64,000 nt of DNA from Alkalimarinus alittae (GCF_026016465.1 NZ_CP100390.1:2332001-2396000), one strand, 5' to 3'; positions 48,691 through 58,804 are shown, numbered from the stretch's first letter. Notes: generated from the sequence alone by a model not told the origin. A program made the numbers and translations.

Positions 48691-48848
48691 CTCAACTGAC
48701 AACACTATAAATCTACAGGCACTACCTGACGAACATCTCACCGGCTCCGGCAAAACGGGAACCTCAATATCTAAACATAAAGAACTAAAACTAAATCTAG
48801 CTAAGCGATAAATGGGTTTCTAACGACCCCACAACTCATATTTAATGC

Positions 48849-49103
48849 TTAAGTCATAACACCAAATGGGTGTGGTTTAGCGTTTCTTCCGCCATTTTGT
48901 TGGCTTTTTTGGTGTGAAAGCTTCACATTCTTAGCAATCAATTTTGACTTATCCAGGTGGCATTCAAACTCAACTGTCACACCAATTCTTAAAAACTGAC
49001 AATTAAGTAGGTCAGCTTTACGAACCATGATATCTGGGCCACTGCCATTATCTAGAAAACCATATTCTTTATCTCTGAACCACTTTTTTACAACTGTTTC
49101 CAA
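48849..49103 (-). CDS. Cold-shock-domain-like protein, divergent
   Basis: 84 residues. The pattern VVKKWFRDKEYGFLDNGSGPDIMVRKADL and a C-terminal basic tail fit a cold-shock (OB-fold) domain. RNP1-like KEYGFLD and RNP2-like DIMVRK replace the usual KGFGFI and VFVH, so RNA binding could be altered. A basic tail (KSQQNGGRNAKPH) is added. ATG start with AGATTCGA upstream, no strong ribosome site. It is on the same strand as topB, 168 bp beyond its end. Confidence 0.75.
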   Translation of the reverse strand: METVVKKWFRDKEYGFLDNGSGPDIMVRKADLLNCQFLRIGVTVEFECHLDKSKLIAKNVKLSHQKSQQNGGRNAKPHPFGVMT

Positions 49104-49271
49104 AATCGAATCTCCAATATTGTTTATCGTATATGAATTAATGAGTAGTATTTAAATTTACGTTCTAAACCGATAATCCAACATAAACACCCAAAACGAT
49201 AGTAATGTTACGTTTACCGCGTCCAAAGTATAAAGGTAGGTTTTATTGCTTAGATGGCGCGCACTAATTAT

Positions 49272-51194
49272 TCACTTTTTTGCTTTTGTGTATTTCTTCT
49301 TAACTGACTTACTGCTTGCTTTGAACTTATTAGAATTTTTCTGTTTCAACCCTTTTAAGCCTACAGGAAGATTACAGCGTGCGTAACCGACCAAGTCAAG
49401 TAACGATTGTTGTAATGGTGCCATAAAATCAAAGTAGTTTTGCTCTTTTAAGCTAATTTTATCTAGCATAGACTCCCAGTGCGCCGTCATATCAGGTAAC
49501 GTCATACTTTCTGGTAAGCTAGTAATTAAGCCTCGACCAATTAATGTTGATCGTATTTGCTTACCCTGACGTGCCAAAAATTGTCGCTTAAATAATAACT
49601 CAATGATGTTAGCGCGAGTAGCTTCAGTGCCTAAGCCATCTGTTTCTTTTAGAATCTTTTTAATATCTGGGTTGGTGACATAACGACTGATACCCGTCAT
49701 GGCCGCTAATAAGGTCGCATCTGTAAAAGGAGATGGCGGTTGTGTTTGTTTCTCTACCAGTTCGCCCTTATCACAGTGTAGCACTTGCCCTACTTCGACA
49801 GTAGGCAGCGTATCGTTACTTTCTTTTTGCAGTATGGACGACACCAGTAATTCTTTCCACCCTTTAGTGGTTGTATGTCTCGCCTTTGTTATAAAAACTC
49901 CACCTGAAATATCGAGCTCTATTACGCCGTCAATATACTGCCAACTAGGGTAAAACTGCATAAGATACTGCCTAGCAACCAACTCATACACGTGCTGTTC
50001 AGCCTTCGAAAGCACCCCCTTACGTCTCATAGCCGTGGGGATAATGGCATGATGCGCCCCTACTTTAGCGTCATTCCAAGCTTTACTCTTTAAGCTGCAA
50101 TTAGCGCCACTGCATTCACGTTTTAAATTAGCTGAATGACTGATGGCATCTACAATATTTAAGGCTTGGTGAAAGTGAGCCATCGGTAAATATCGATTAT
50201 CTGACCTTGGGTACGTAATCAACTTATGGTTTTCATAGAGCGACTGACAGGTATCAAGAACCGACTTAGCACTCATTCCAAATCGCTTTGCCGCATCAAT
50301 TTGCAATGACGATAAATTATAAGGCAGTGGCGCGGCTTGTTTTTTGGGTTTACGTTCTACTTTTTTAACAATTGCAGGCTGTTGGTTTATTCTATTAACA
50401 ACGTTTTCAGCTAAAGCTTTATTGAGTACTCGCCCCTCAGAATCACAATAAGGTAAACAGGCTTCACTCGGTTTCCACTTTGCAGAGAATACCGTTTTAG
50501 AGTCCGTCTGGACATAAGCCAATACGTCATAAAAATTAACAGGCGTAAACTGCTCGATGTCTAAGTCTCGTCTAACCACTAAACCTAATATCGGTGTTTG
50601 TACACGCCCCACCGACACAACCCCTTGAAACCCCACTTTTTGACCTTGCAGTGTATATGCACGCGTCATGTTGATTCCATACAGCCAGTCGGCTCTTGAA
50701 CGCGCCAAGGCAGAAATAGATAAGGGCGCAAACTCACTGTTGGGCTTAAGCATGGATAATGATTGCTTAACGGCAGATGTATTTAAATCACTAATCAAGC
50801 AACGCTGAAGCGTCTTTTTTACTGATGGTTTAATACCTACGTGATTAATCACTTCATCGACTAACAACTGACCTTCGCGATCAGGGTCACCGCAATGCAC
50901 AATTGTGTCAGCTTGTTTAATTAGTTTTTTAACAACTGTAAATTGCTTGCGAGTGTTTGATTTTGGGGTTAGTTTCCAGTCGCTAGGCGAAATAGGCAGA
51001 TGTTCGAGTTGCCACTTTTTAAAGGCAGGATCATAAGCTTCAGGCTCAACCTGCTCTAATATATGACCAATACACCAAGTCACCACATCACCATTACCGA
51101 CTTTAATGCAGCCATCTAGTTTTAGATGAGGTTTCGGTAATGCCGACGCGATGGCACGCCCTAAGCTTGGTTTTTCAGCAATATAGAGTTTCAT
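49272..51194 (-). CDS. topB: DNA topoisomerase III
   Basis: 640 residues, type IA topoisomerase. It has an N-terminal TOPRIM domain (LYIAEKPSLGRAIA; HCGDPDREGQLLVDEV), the catalytic Tyr in KLITYPRSDNRYLP, and domains II-IV up to about 600, followed by a Lys-rich tail. It relaxes and decatenates single-stranded crossings during replication and recombination. Length matches the chromosomal form (about 650). Confidence 0.96.
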   Translation of the reverse strand: MKLYIAEKPSLGRAIASALPKPHLKLDGCIKVGNGDVVTWCIGHILEQVEPEAYDPAFKKWQLEHLPISPSDWKLTPKSNTRKQFTVVKKLIKQADTIVHCGDPDREGQLLVDEVINHVGIKPSVKKTLQRCLISDLNTSAVKQSLSMLKPNSEFAPLSISALARSRADWLYGINMTRAYTLQGQKVGFQGVVSVGRVQTPILGLVVRRDLDIEQFTPVNFYDVLAYVQTDSKTVFSAKWKPSEACLPYCDSEGRVLNKALAENVVNRINQQPAIVKKVERKPKKQAAPLPYNLSSLQIDAAKRFGMSAKSVLDTCQSLYENHKLITYPRSDNRYLPMAHFHQALNIVDAISHSANLKRECSGANCSLKSKAWNDAKVGAHHAIIPTAMRRKGVLSKAEQHVYELVARQYLMQFYPSWQYIDGVIELDISGGVFITKARHTTTKGWKELLVSSILQKESNDTLPTVEVGQVLHCDKGELVEKQTQPPSPFTDATLLAAMTGISRYVTNPDIKKILKETDGLGTEATRANIIELLFKRQFLARQGKQIRSTLIGRGLITSLPESMTLPDMTAHWESMLDKISLKEQNYFDFMAPLQQSLLDLVGYARCNLPVGLKGLKQKNSNKFKASSKSVKKKYTKAKK

Positions 51195-51288
51195 AACGAG
51201 CTATAACAGAAGTGAGGCTATTACAAGGCAGCAAACAATACTGTATAGACTACTGGTTAAACAAGAAAAGAGCAACAAGTAAGACGCA

Positions 51289-51621
51289 TTACTTTGCGTA
51301 CTTTATAATATCGCTTGGACTGTAACCTTTAATGACATTACCGTTTATGAGTAACACGGGGACTCCTCGCCCTCCAAGTGATTGATACTGCTCTCTACCT
51401 TCAGAAGAAGTTTCAATATTATATTCGTAAAACGGAATATTATTTTCATCCATAAGATTACGCGCTTTTTCACAGTACCCGCACCATGAGGTCGCATAAA
51501 GAATCACTTTACCTTCATGCATATTCCCATAGTCAGGCCGCGGAAATAAGTAATTCTCTATTTCACCACGATACTGAAAAGCAACTAACGCAATTATTAT
51601 AAATATGAACTTCTTCAACAC
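51289..51621 (-). CDS. Membrane-anchored glutaredoxin-like protein
   Basis: 110 residues. The N-terminal membrane helix (about 4-17) is followed by a glutaredoxin fold with the active site SWCGYCEKAR and cis-Pro in GRGVPVLLING. It is probably anchored in the inner membrane with the thiol domain on the periplasmic side, by reason of few positive residues after the helix. The substrate is unknown. It lies 94 bp from topB. Confidence 0.86.
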   Translation of the reverse strand: MLKKFIFIIIALVAFQYRGEIENYLFPRPDYGNMHEGKVILYATSWCGYCEKARNLMDENNIPFYEYNIETSSEGREQYQSLGGRGVPVLLINGNVIKGYSPSDIIKYAK

Positions 51622-51783
51622 AACCTTCCGTTATTGCTCAAACTAACGAGTGCCTGTCCAGAAACATCGTTATTGTACCTTATATTAAAAACTTAACCGG
51701 GATGACAATCGCTTCTGGGTAGGCGGTAACAAGCAATCGAGGCCTAACCCATCGAGGTCGCCTCTGATTGACTTGATTAACCT

Positions 51784-52050
51784 TTACAGATCTAGATTAC
51801 GTTTTAGAACTTTTGATGACGTAATTATACGAGAAGTTCGATAAAGCTCAGGATGCTTTTCAGTGTCTAAGTAACGCATAGGTTCGCCTGAGGTTGGGCT
51901 CACAAACCAAGATATTTCTGGGCGTGGATCGCCTAGCTCTTTTTTAAGCGCTTGGGGTGTGATACCAATAGATTCTGCCGCTGCATTAAATGTACAACGT
52001 GTTTTTACTTCATTTAAATAATCAACTATGAGCGTAATTTTGTCTTGCAC
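51784..52050 (-). CDS. Small hypothetical protein (88 aa), HTH-like N-terminus
   Basis: 88 residues. KTRCTFNAAAESIGITPQALKKELGD looks like a helix-turn-helix, so it may bind DNA. The second half (RPEISWFVSPTSGEPMRYL) is not recognised. The ATG has AAGGAG upstream. No function assigned. Confidence 0.65.
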   Translation of the reverse strand: MQDKITLIVDYLNEVKTRCTFNAAAESIGITPQALKKELGDPRPEISWFVSPTSGEPMRYLDTEKHPELYRTSRIITSSKVLKRNLDL

Positions 52051-52271
52051 TACAAGATACTCCTTGTACGTTTAACGCCTCAAGTACCGTTTTGGTTTGT
52101 AGACGTTTTTGATATAAAAAGGTGACAAAGTTACGAAGTCTATGTGCGCTGACTTAGTTGATTTGTAGCACGATTTTGGGCTTATCGTTGGATGATTAAC
52201 GATTTTACTCCATCAGTATAACGATTTATGAATAAAAAAGTCAGCATACGTATTGAATGTTAATTTTATAT

Positions 52272-53243
52272 TCATGAAAACCTTGCACGATGAGCACTTG
52301 GGGACATACCTGTATGTTTTTTAAATAGCCGAATAAACGAAGATACATCCTGATACCCAACCCGCTGAGTAATAAGCTCGATGGTAATAGGCTCGCCCGT
52401 TAACAGTTTCTTAGCGGCATCAACTCTGAGGCATTGCAAATAGTGTATTAAACTATCTCCGGTCGCCTGTTTAAAGCGCCTATTTAGCGTGCGCTCGGTC
52501 ATAGAGGTTCGTTCTGCGAGTTGAGATACACTCATGCTCTGGCTAAAGTTTTCATCTAGCCAATCTTGTAATGCTAAAATAGCGTTATCTTGATGGTATC
52601 GCTTACCCGGAATACTACTGTACGCCGCTCGACTTGTTTTACTTATATCAAACACATTGGATTTAGCGCTGGCCATAGCAATATCATAACCACAGTAACG
52701 CTCGATCAAAAACAGTGCCATATCTAACCAAGCCATCCCGCCCCCCGAACAAAAAAAAGAGCCATCAGCGGTTATTAATTGCTCGGGCCGTAGGTCTACC
52801 TTAGGATATCGCTGTCGAAACGCCTCAACAAAACCCCAGTGGGTCGTGGCTAATTTATTGTCTAAAAGCCCTGTCTCTGCCAATAAAAAGGCACCAGTGC
52901 AATTACAAGCAATATCAGCCCCCTGCTTTGCTTGTTGAATAATCCAAGGGATTAATGCACTGTTTCGTTTCAACGTCTGCTCAATATCACCAGCGATAGT
53001 GGGTATCAACAACAGATCCGTCGTTTCAATTTCGTTAATAGCTTTATGTGCTTTTACTTCAATATTATTAGCGCACTTAACCGGCGACCCGTCTAACGTC
53101 GCAATTTCAACGTTAAATTCAGATGCCAGCGCCTTACCATGAATATAGTTCCACGTAACACCCGCAGTACTTAGAAGGTCTGAAACACCCGTAATGGCAG
53201 AAGCAAAAGCATAATCAAACCCTATAACAGTGACATGACGCAT
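52272..53243 (-). CDS. GlxA-type AraC regulator (DJ-1/PfpI + AraC HTH)
   Basis: 323 residues. Residues about 4-185 form a DJ-1/PfpI-like domain (ACNCTGAFLLAETGLLDNK), and about 220-320 an AraC HTH pair (MSVSQLAERTSMTERTLNRRF; ITQRVGYQDVSSFIRLFKKH). It acts as transcription regulator. It is divergent from the acyl-CoA dehydrogenase gene (133-bp gap), its probable target. The start has GGGGGGGAT upstream. Confidence 0.9.
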   Translation of the reverse strand: MRHVTVIGFDYAFASAITGVSDLLSTAGVTWNYIHGKALASEFNVEIATLDGSPVKCANNIEVKAHKAINEIETTDLLLIPTIAGDIEQTLKRNSALIPWIIQQAKQGADIACNCTGAFLLAETGLLDNKLATTHWGFVEAFRQRYPKVDLRPEQLITADGSFFCSGGGMAWLDMALFLIERYCGYDIAMASAKSNVFDISKTSRAAYSSIPGKRYHQDNAILALQDWLDENFSQSMSVSQLAERTSMTERTLNRRFKQATGDSLIHYLQCLRVDAAKKLLTGEPITIELITQRVGYQDVSSFIRLFKKHTGMSPSAHRARFS

Positions 53244-53376
53244 ATCCCCCCCCTAATATCGTTTATTAACATGGCTATATTCGCATAATTATTGTCATAA
53301 CAGCCAGTTAAAAACGTATTATTTCTATGCGATAGTAATTGCCACTACCGGCCATTAATTTAATAAAAGGTTCGCT

Positions 53377-55200
53377 ATGCCTAATACACTATTGAACTCC
53401 CGTGATATCCAGTTTCAACTGTATGAAGTGCTTAACAGTGCATCATTAACGGAACGATCGCGTTTTACTGAACATAGCCGAGAAACCTTTAATGCCGCTA
53501 TTGATACAGCAGCCCAAATTGCCGAAGATTTATTTGCAAATCATAACGCCAAGCTCGATAACCATGAACCTCAGTTTGACGGCAAAAAAGTAAGTATCAT
53601 TCCAGAGGTTAAAACTGCATTTGATGCACTAGCGACAGCAGGATTCATTGCAGGCAGGCAAGATTATGAGTTAGACGGAATGCAACTCCCTGAAGTTATC
53701 ATGGCAGTTTGCATGGGGTATTTCACTAGCGCCAACGCCTCAACCTCTGGCTATTCTTTTCTGACAGCAGCAGCGGCAAACTTAATCAGAATATTCGCCA
53801 GTGACACACTTAAAGATCAATTCTTATCACCCCTGCTCAAAGGTCGGTTTAGTGGCACAATGGCGTTAACCGAGCCGCACGCGGGCTCTTCCCTTGCCGA
53901 TATAAGGACCACAGCTAAACCGACAACCGAAGGCCATTACCTCATTAAAGGCGATAAAATGTTTATCTCCGGAGGGGATCACGAATTAACCGATAACATT
54001 GTGCACTTAGTGTTAGCCAAAATTGAAGGGGCACCTCTTGGTGTTAAAGGCATCTCTCTCTTCTTGGTGCCTAAATATACCTTAGACAGTAACGGTGAGC
54101 CCAATCAACGTAATGATGTCACGCTGACCGGTTTAATTCATAAGATGGGTTATCGAGGTACGACATCAACGGCCTTAGCGTTCGGTGATAATGGCGCATG
54201 TGTAGGCTACCTGATTGGTGAAGCGCACCAAGGCCTTCGGTATATGTTCCAAATGATGAACGAAGCGCGAGTGGGTGTTGCGATGGGCGCCACCATGATT
54301 GGGTATCGAGGCTATTTGTATTCGTTACATTACGCACGAGAGCGACTTCAAGGCCGTAAGGCGACTGATGGTCCAGAGGCCTCACAAATTCCGATTGTAG
54401 AACATGCCGATGTGCGTCGTATGTTGTTAGCCCAAAAGTCATATGTCGAAGGCGGGCTATCTCTATGCCTATTAGGTGCGTCACTCTTAGACGATATTAA
54501 TACACTTGAGCACTCAACTGACGTTAAAGACACTCAAATTTTACTCGACTTACTCACACCGGTTATCAAATCCTGGTGCTCTGAGTTTGGCCCTAAAGCC
54601 AATGATCTTGCTATTCAAATACTGGGTGGGTCTGGGTACACAAGAGAATACCCTGTAGAGCAATATTGGCGCGATAATCGGCTAAACCCCATTCATGAAG
54701 GTACTAATGGTATTCAGTCGCTAGATTTGCTTGGGCGAAAAGTATGGCAACACAACAGCCTGGGCTTACAATTATTAGGAAAGCGAATTCAATCAGACAT
54801 CGTACGCGCTCAATCCTCAGAAAATAGTCGATGTTCTGTGTGGGCACAAACCTTGGGTCAGGCGTTGCTCTCTGTTCAAAAGATCACTATGCAATTAGGG
54901 GCTGATCTTGCCGCGAATAAAGTAGAAAGCACGCTTGCTAATGCGGCTTGCTATATGAACATTGTAGGCAAAGTAACGGTTGCATGGCTCTGGTTAAGGC
55001 AAGCACTAGCAGCCGAGGCAGGCTTAACTAAACTTAAACTAAATTCAACGACCAATACTGAAGACACCCATTTTTATAATGGAAAACTACAAGCAGCCCA
55101 GTACTTTTTTAAATGGGAATTAAGTAGCATTCATCAAGACTTAGCCTTATTAGAAAACCGAGATGAGACCTGCTTAGCCATGCAGAATGAGTGGTTTTAA
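53377..55200 (+). CDS. Acyl-CoA dehydrogenase, long form (DmdC-like)
   Basis: 607 residues, longer than typical 380-residue enzymes and similar to the DmdC/FadE-type long forms. It has LTEPHAGSSLAD and ISGGDHELTDN flavin motifs and the catalytic Glu in NPIHEGTNGIQSLD, with a C-terminal extension of about 150 residues. It oxidises an acyl-CoA using FAD. DmdC acts on methylmercaptopropionyl-CoA; here the substrate is not proven. First gene of the three-gene operon with the YheT-like hydrolase (3-bp gap). Confidence 0.9.
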   Translation: MPNTLLNSRDIQFQLYEVLNSASLTERSRFTEHSRETFNAAIDTAAQIAEDLFANHNAKLDNHEPQFDGKKVSIIPEVKTAFDALATAGFIAGRQDYELDGMQLPEVIMAVCMGYFTSANASTSGYSFLTAAAANLIRIFASDTLKDQFLSPLLKGRFSGTMALTEPHAGSSLADIRTTAKPTTEGHYLIKGDKMFISGGDHELTDNIVHLVLAKIEGAPLGVKGISLFLVPKYTLDSNGEPNQRNDVTLTGLIHKMGYRGTTSTALAFGDNGACVGYLIGEAHQGLRYMFQMMNEARVGVAMGATMIGYRGYLYSLHYARERLQGRKATDGPEASQIPIVEHADVRRMLLAQKSYVEGGLSLCLLGASLLDDINTLEHSTDVKDTQILLDLLTPVIKSWCSEFGPKANDLAIQILGGSGYTREYPVEQYWRDNRLNPIHEGTNGIQSLDLLGRKVWQHNSLGLQLLGKRIQSDIVRAQSSENSRCSVWAQTLGQALLSVQKITMQLGADLAANKVESTLANAACYMNIVGKVTVAWLWLRQALAAEAGLTKLKLNSTTNTEDTHFYNGKLQAAQYFFKWELSSIHQDLALLENRDETCLAMQNEWF

Positions 55201-55203
55201 TCA

Positions 55204-56217
55204 ATGAATTCAGAACAGCCTCCGTTCAAACCAAAAGGGTTACTGACCAATAAGCACCTACAGTCGGTGCTCGCGAGTAGCAAGCTACGAAAACATTTAT
55301 TAAAGAACCAAGCCCACGACCTACGTGAACAAGAACAGCCAGTTATATTAGATTGCGGAGACGGCGTGCGCTTACATGCACTCCACTCCCCACAACTAAA
55401 AGATGACCAACAAGCCAATCAATCAAATAACGCATCTAAACTGATTATTCTCATTCACGGCTGGGAAGGGTCAGCAGAGTCCACCTATTTGCTATCAACT
55501 GCATCTTCACTCTATAACAAAGGCTATTCAATATTAAGGCTTCACTTAAGGGATCATGGCCCTAGCGGATACCTTAATGAAGATCTTTTTCATGCAGCGC
55601 GACTCGATGAAATATCAGGCGCCATCAAAAATATAAGTAATCGATACGCCTACACAGATTACGCACTTGTAGGCTTTTCTTTAGGCGGGAATATAGCATT
55701 AAGAATAAGCCAACGCGTAAAAGAAGAGCAGCTTAAATTAGCGAGCATTACAGCCATAAGCCCTGTTATTTCGCCTGCAGATACGATGAAGGCACTCAAC
55801 GATGGGTTAACGATTTACAAACAATATTTTACTAAAAAGTGGAAACGCGCGCTCAAGAGCAAGCAAAATCACTTTCCAGATAAATATGATTTCAGCCATC
55901 TAATCACACAGCAAAATTTGTCTAAAATGACCGACCAACTTGTCGATAAACACACTCCCTACTCGACTACCGAAGATTATTTTTCTCAGTACACGTTAAA
56001 CCCAGCAGACTTTACAGACCTCTCTGTCAAAACCTTTATTATTATGGCTGAAGATGACCCTGTCATTCCAAACCAAAGCTTCTGTCATTTTGAAAGCAAT
56101 AACAATCTCAAAATATTTTCATTCGTGAACGGCGGCCACTGTGGGTTTATAAAAAATTGGCGACTAGATTGCTGGCTTGACGATGCACTCCCTCGAATTC
56201 TGTTTGAACACGCTTAG
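55204..56217 (+). CDS. YheT-family alpha/beta hydrolase
   Basis: 337 residues. FKPKGLLTNKHLQSVLAS is the YheT family start. The nucleophile lies in VGFSLGGNIALR, the oxyanion region in LIHGWEGSAES, and the His in NGGHCGF. These hydrolases act on esters of unclear identity. It starts 3 bp after the dehydrogenase stop and ends 9 bp before the molybdoenzyme, so the three genes are surely one operon. Confidence 0.9.
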   Translation: MNSEQPPFKPKGLLTNKHLQSVLASSKLRKHLLKNQAHDLREQEQPVILDCGDGVRLHALHSPQLKDDQQANQSNNASKLIILIHGWEGSAESTYLLSTASSLYNKGYSILRLHLRDHGPSGYLNEDLFHAARLDEISGAIKNISNRYAYTDYALVGFSLGGNIALRISQRVKEEQLKLASITAISPVISPADTMKALNDGLTIYKQYFTKKWKRALKSKQNHFPDKYDFSHLITQQNLSKMTDQLVDKHTPYSTTEDYFSQYTLNPADFTDLSVKTFIIMAEDDPVIPNQSFCHFESNNNLKIFSFVNGGHCGFIKNWRLDCWLDDALPRILFEHA

Positions 56218-56226
56218 GAAGAGACA

Positions 56227-58452
56227 ATGAAAACAACAATAAATAACTCTAATGACACTAAGACATCTCAGCAAGGTTCGCATTACCGAACCTGCACTCT
56301 CTGCGAAGCCATGTGTGGCGTTGAAATAAAAACGCAAGACAATAAAATCGTCTCGATAAAAGGCGATAAACAAGACCCTTTTAGTAGAGGCCATATTTGC
56401 CCAAAAGCAACAGCACTTCAAGACTTACACGAAGACCCAGATCGATTGAAGCGACCTATTGAGCGAACACCTTCAGGTTGGAAAGAAATCTCTTGGGAAG
56501 AAGCCCTCAACAAAACTGCAGATAAATTAAACAGTATTCAAAAAAAATACGGTCGTGACGCGGTCGGCACCTACTTGGGCAATCCCAACGTTCACAACAT
56601 GGGCGCCATGCTGTTTGGTAAAGACTTATTACATGCATTAAGAACAAAAAATAAATTTTCAGCAACATCAGTAGATCAGCTTCCCCACCACATTGTCTCG
56701 CACCTTTTATTTGGTCATCAGCTGATGATCCCTGTACCAGACATTGATAGAACTGATCACTTTCTAATTATGGGTGGAAACCCTATTGCGTCCAATGGCA
56801 GTATTATGTCTGTACCCGATGTACGCAACCGCTTAAAAGCCATAAAAAAACGATCAGGTAAGGTCATCGTCATCGATCCCAGACGTTCAGAAACAGCAGA
56901 GATGGCAGACCAGCATCACTTTATCAGGCCTGGTACTGACGCACTGTTATTACTCGCAATGCTAAACGTCGTATTTGATGAGAAACGCTGTTCTCCCGGA
57001 AAGCTTAAAAACACGACTGAACATTTATATTCATTACAACCGGTCGTCGCGCCTTATACCCCAGAAAGGGTCGCACCTATTACGGGTATCAGCGCTGAAG
57101 ACATACGACAGTTGGTACGAGAGTTTTGCGCAGCAGATAACGCTGTATGTTATGGCCGTATGGGGTGCTCAGTTCAGCAGTTTGGAACTCTCACTCAATA
57201 CCTTATCATGATGTTCAATATCATCACAGGCCGTTTAGACAGCCCAGGCGGAATGATGTTTACTCACCCTGCAGCAGATATTTTGCCAAAATCAGGCAAA
57301 GGTCATATAGGCCGAATCAAAAGCAGAGTGCGAGGTCTATCAGGCTTTGGCGGTGAATTACCCGTTTCAGCACTTGCAGAAGAAATTCTAACGGAAGGCG
57401 AAGGCCAAATTAAAGCCATGGTACTCGCGGCAGGTAACCCTGTACTGTCTACACCAAACGGCATGCAACTCGACAACGCATTTAGCAAGCTAGAGTTTAT
57501 GGTGGCGATCGATTTTTATTGTAATGAAAGTAACCGTCATGCCGATATCATATTGCCGCCAGTGAGCGCTCTTGAACGCGATCATTATGACCTTATTTTT
57601 CACACCCTAGCCGTTCGCAATACAGCCAAATATTCAGAACCACTGTTTAAGCCAGAAACCGGCGCAAAGCATGATTGGCAGATTTTCCTAGAACTCGCTC
57701 ACAGGCTTAAATCTAAACCAACCGTTAAAGACACCATAAACCATAAGTTAAAGATGGCATTAGGCCCTCAGGCGTTGCTCGATTTATTGCTTAGAACCGG
57801 TGCTTATGGTGGCGGTCTTAACCTTTTAAAAGGGCTCTCGCTAGCAGAGTTAAAAAAGAAACCTCATGGTATTGATCTTGGCCCGCTCCGCCCTAAACTT
57901 CCTAACGGGCTCTATACACGCGACAAAAAGATCAACATGTCACTATCTTTTTTTACTGACGACATTAAACGATTAGAACGTCATTTTTTTGATAACAAAC
58001 AACACCTAAACGTTAAAGGTTCGTTATTACTCATAGGGCGACGGCATGTCAGAAGTAACAATACCTGGCTTCATAATAGCCATCGATTAGTTAAAGGCAA
58101 GTCACGCTGCACGATGATGATCCACCCCACAAATGCAGAGGCACTAGGCATAAAAGACAACCAAACCGTAAAAGTAACGTCAAGAACTGGCTCAGTAAAT
58201 ATAGCAGCCGAAATTACCGACGAGTTAATGCCAGGTGTTATTAGCATCCCTCATGGCTGGGGCCATAATAAAGAAGGAACAGGCTGGAAGATTGCTGAAA
58301 AAAATGCGGGCGTGAGTGTAAACGATTTAACTGACGAGCTCTTTCTTGATGACCTTTCAGGCAACGCGGCGCTTAATGGTGTGCCTGTCATCATTAGCGT
58401 CGGAAAGCGGAGGAAGCGGAACAGAAGAGCAACCGATGCCACTACACGTTAA
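56227..58452 (+). CDS. Molybdopterin-dependent oxidoreductase with N-terminal 4Fe-4S site
   Basis: 741 residues of the DMSO-reductase superfamily. Residues about 20-75 hold the 4Fe-4S motif (CTLCEAMCGVEIK ... GHICPKA), then the catalytic domains and a C-terminal dinucleotide-binding domain (about 620-735). The usual Cys/Sec of formate dehydrogenase is not seen at the expected place; a SVDQLPHH block is there instead, so the metal ligand may be Asp or Ser. No Tat signal is visible, implying a cytoplasmic enzyme. No electron-transfer partner is adjacent. Substrate is unknown. GAAGAGAC precedes the ATG. Confidence 0.88.
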   Translation: MKTTINNSNDTKTSQQGSHYRTCTLCEAMCGVEIKTQDNKIVSIKGDKQDPFSRGHICPKATALQDLHEDPDRLKRPIERTPSGWKEISWEEALNKTADKLNSIQKKYGRDAVGTYLGNPNVHNMGAMLFGKDLLHALRTKNKFSATSVDQLPHHIVSHLLFGHQLMIPVPDIDRTDHFLIMGGNPIASNGSIMSVPDVRNRLKAIKKRSGKVIVIDPRRSETAEMADQHHFIRPGTDALLLLAMLNVVFDEKRCSPGKLKNTTEHLYSLQPVVAPYTPERVAPITGISAEDIRQLVREFCAADNAVCYGRMGCSVQQFGTLTQYLIMMFNIITGRLDSPGGMMFTHPAADILPKSGKGHIGRIKSRVRGLSGFGGELPVSALAEEILTEGEGQIKAMVLAAGNPVLSTPNGMQLDNAFSKLEFMVAIDFYCNESNRHADIILPPVSALERDHYDLIFHTLAVRNTAKYSEPLFKPETGAKHDWQIFLELAHRLKSKPTVKDTINHKLKMALGPQALLDLLLRTGAYGGGLNLLKGLSLAELKKKPHGIDLGPLRPKLPNGLYTRDKKINMSLSFFTDDIKRLERHFFDNKQHLNVKGSLLLIGRRHVRSNNTWLHNSHRLVKGKSRCTMMIHPTNAEALGIKDNQTVKVTSRTGSVNIAAEITDELMPGVISIPHGWGHNKEGTGWKIAEKNAGVSVNDLTDELFLDDLSGNAALNGVPVIISVGKRRKRNRRATDATTR

Positions 58453-58497
58453 ACGCGTATTTATAATAATATAACTAATCCTTTCAGTTGTTCGTCA

Positions 58498-58571
58498 TTA
58501 GGGCCATACTGATATTACTGACCATCGACATCAGTGTTCATAATGCTGTCAATGCTTAGAAATGGCCCTAA
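58498..58571. repeat. Nested inverted repeat before the small Lys-rich ORF
   Basis: TTAGGGCCAT (58498-58507) and ATGGCCCTAA (58562-58571) are perfect 10-bp arms. Inside, ACTGAT (58508-58513) pairs with ATCAGT (58530-58535). The element ends 54 bp before the Lys-rich ORF at 58625. It could be a leader RNA structure, an sRNA or a small mobile repeat. The rest of 58453-58624 has no gene. Confidence 0.5.
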
Positions 58572-58624
58572 GGTCATCTCATGTTTACCTTAGGTTTGAA
58601 CAATTCTAGCTAGGGATAAATATA

Positions 58625-58741
58625 ATGAGCAAAGGACAAGACAACAAAAAGAATGTTAAAAAGAAACCGCTGTTAACAGCCAAAGAAAAGAAAGCAGCTA
58701 AAAAATCAAAGAAAACCGAAACGAATGTTTTAGGAAACTAA
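58625..58741 (+). CDS. Tiny Lys-rich protein (38 aa)
   Basis: 38 codons, MSKGQDNKKNVKKKPLLTAK at the start and about 14 Lys in total. A ribosome-like AGGGAT lies 9 bp upstream. It is short, so it was judged by composition and by a paralogue 860 bp further on (59481) with the same pattern NVKK-P--T-KEK----KK-K. Highly basic, so it may bind nucleic acid or ribosomes, but function is unknown. Confidence 0.7.
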   Translation: MSKGQDNKKNVKKKPLLTAKEKKAAKKSKKTETNVLGN

Positions 58742-58804
58742 TCACCCTAGGCTACCGACATTAGGCGGTAGCCTTTAGGCCTCTACTTAACGATACCACC
58801 ATCA

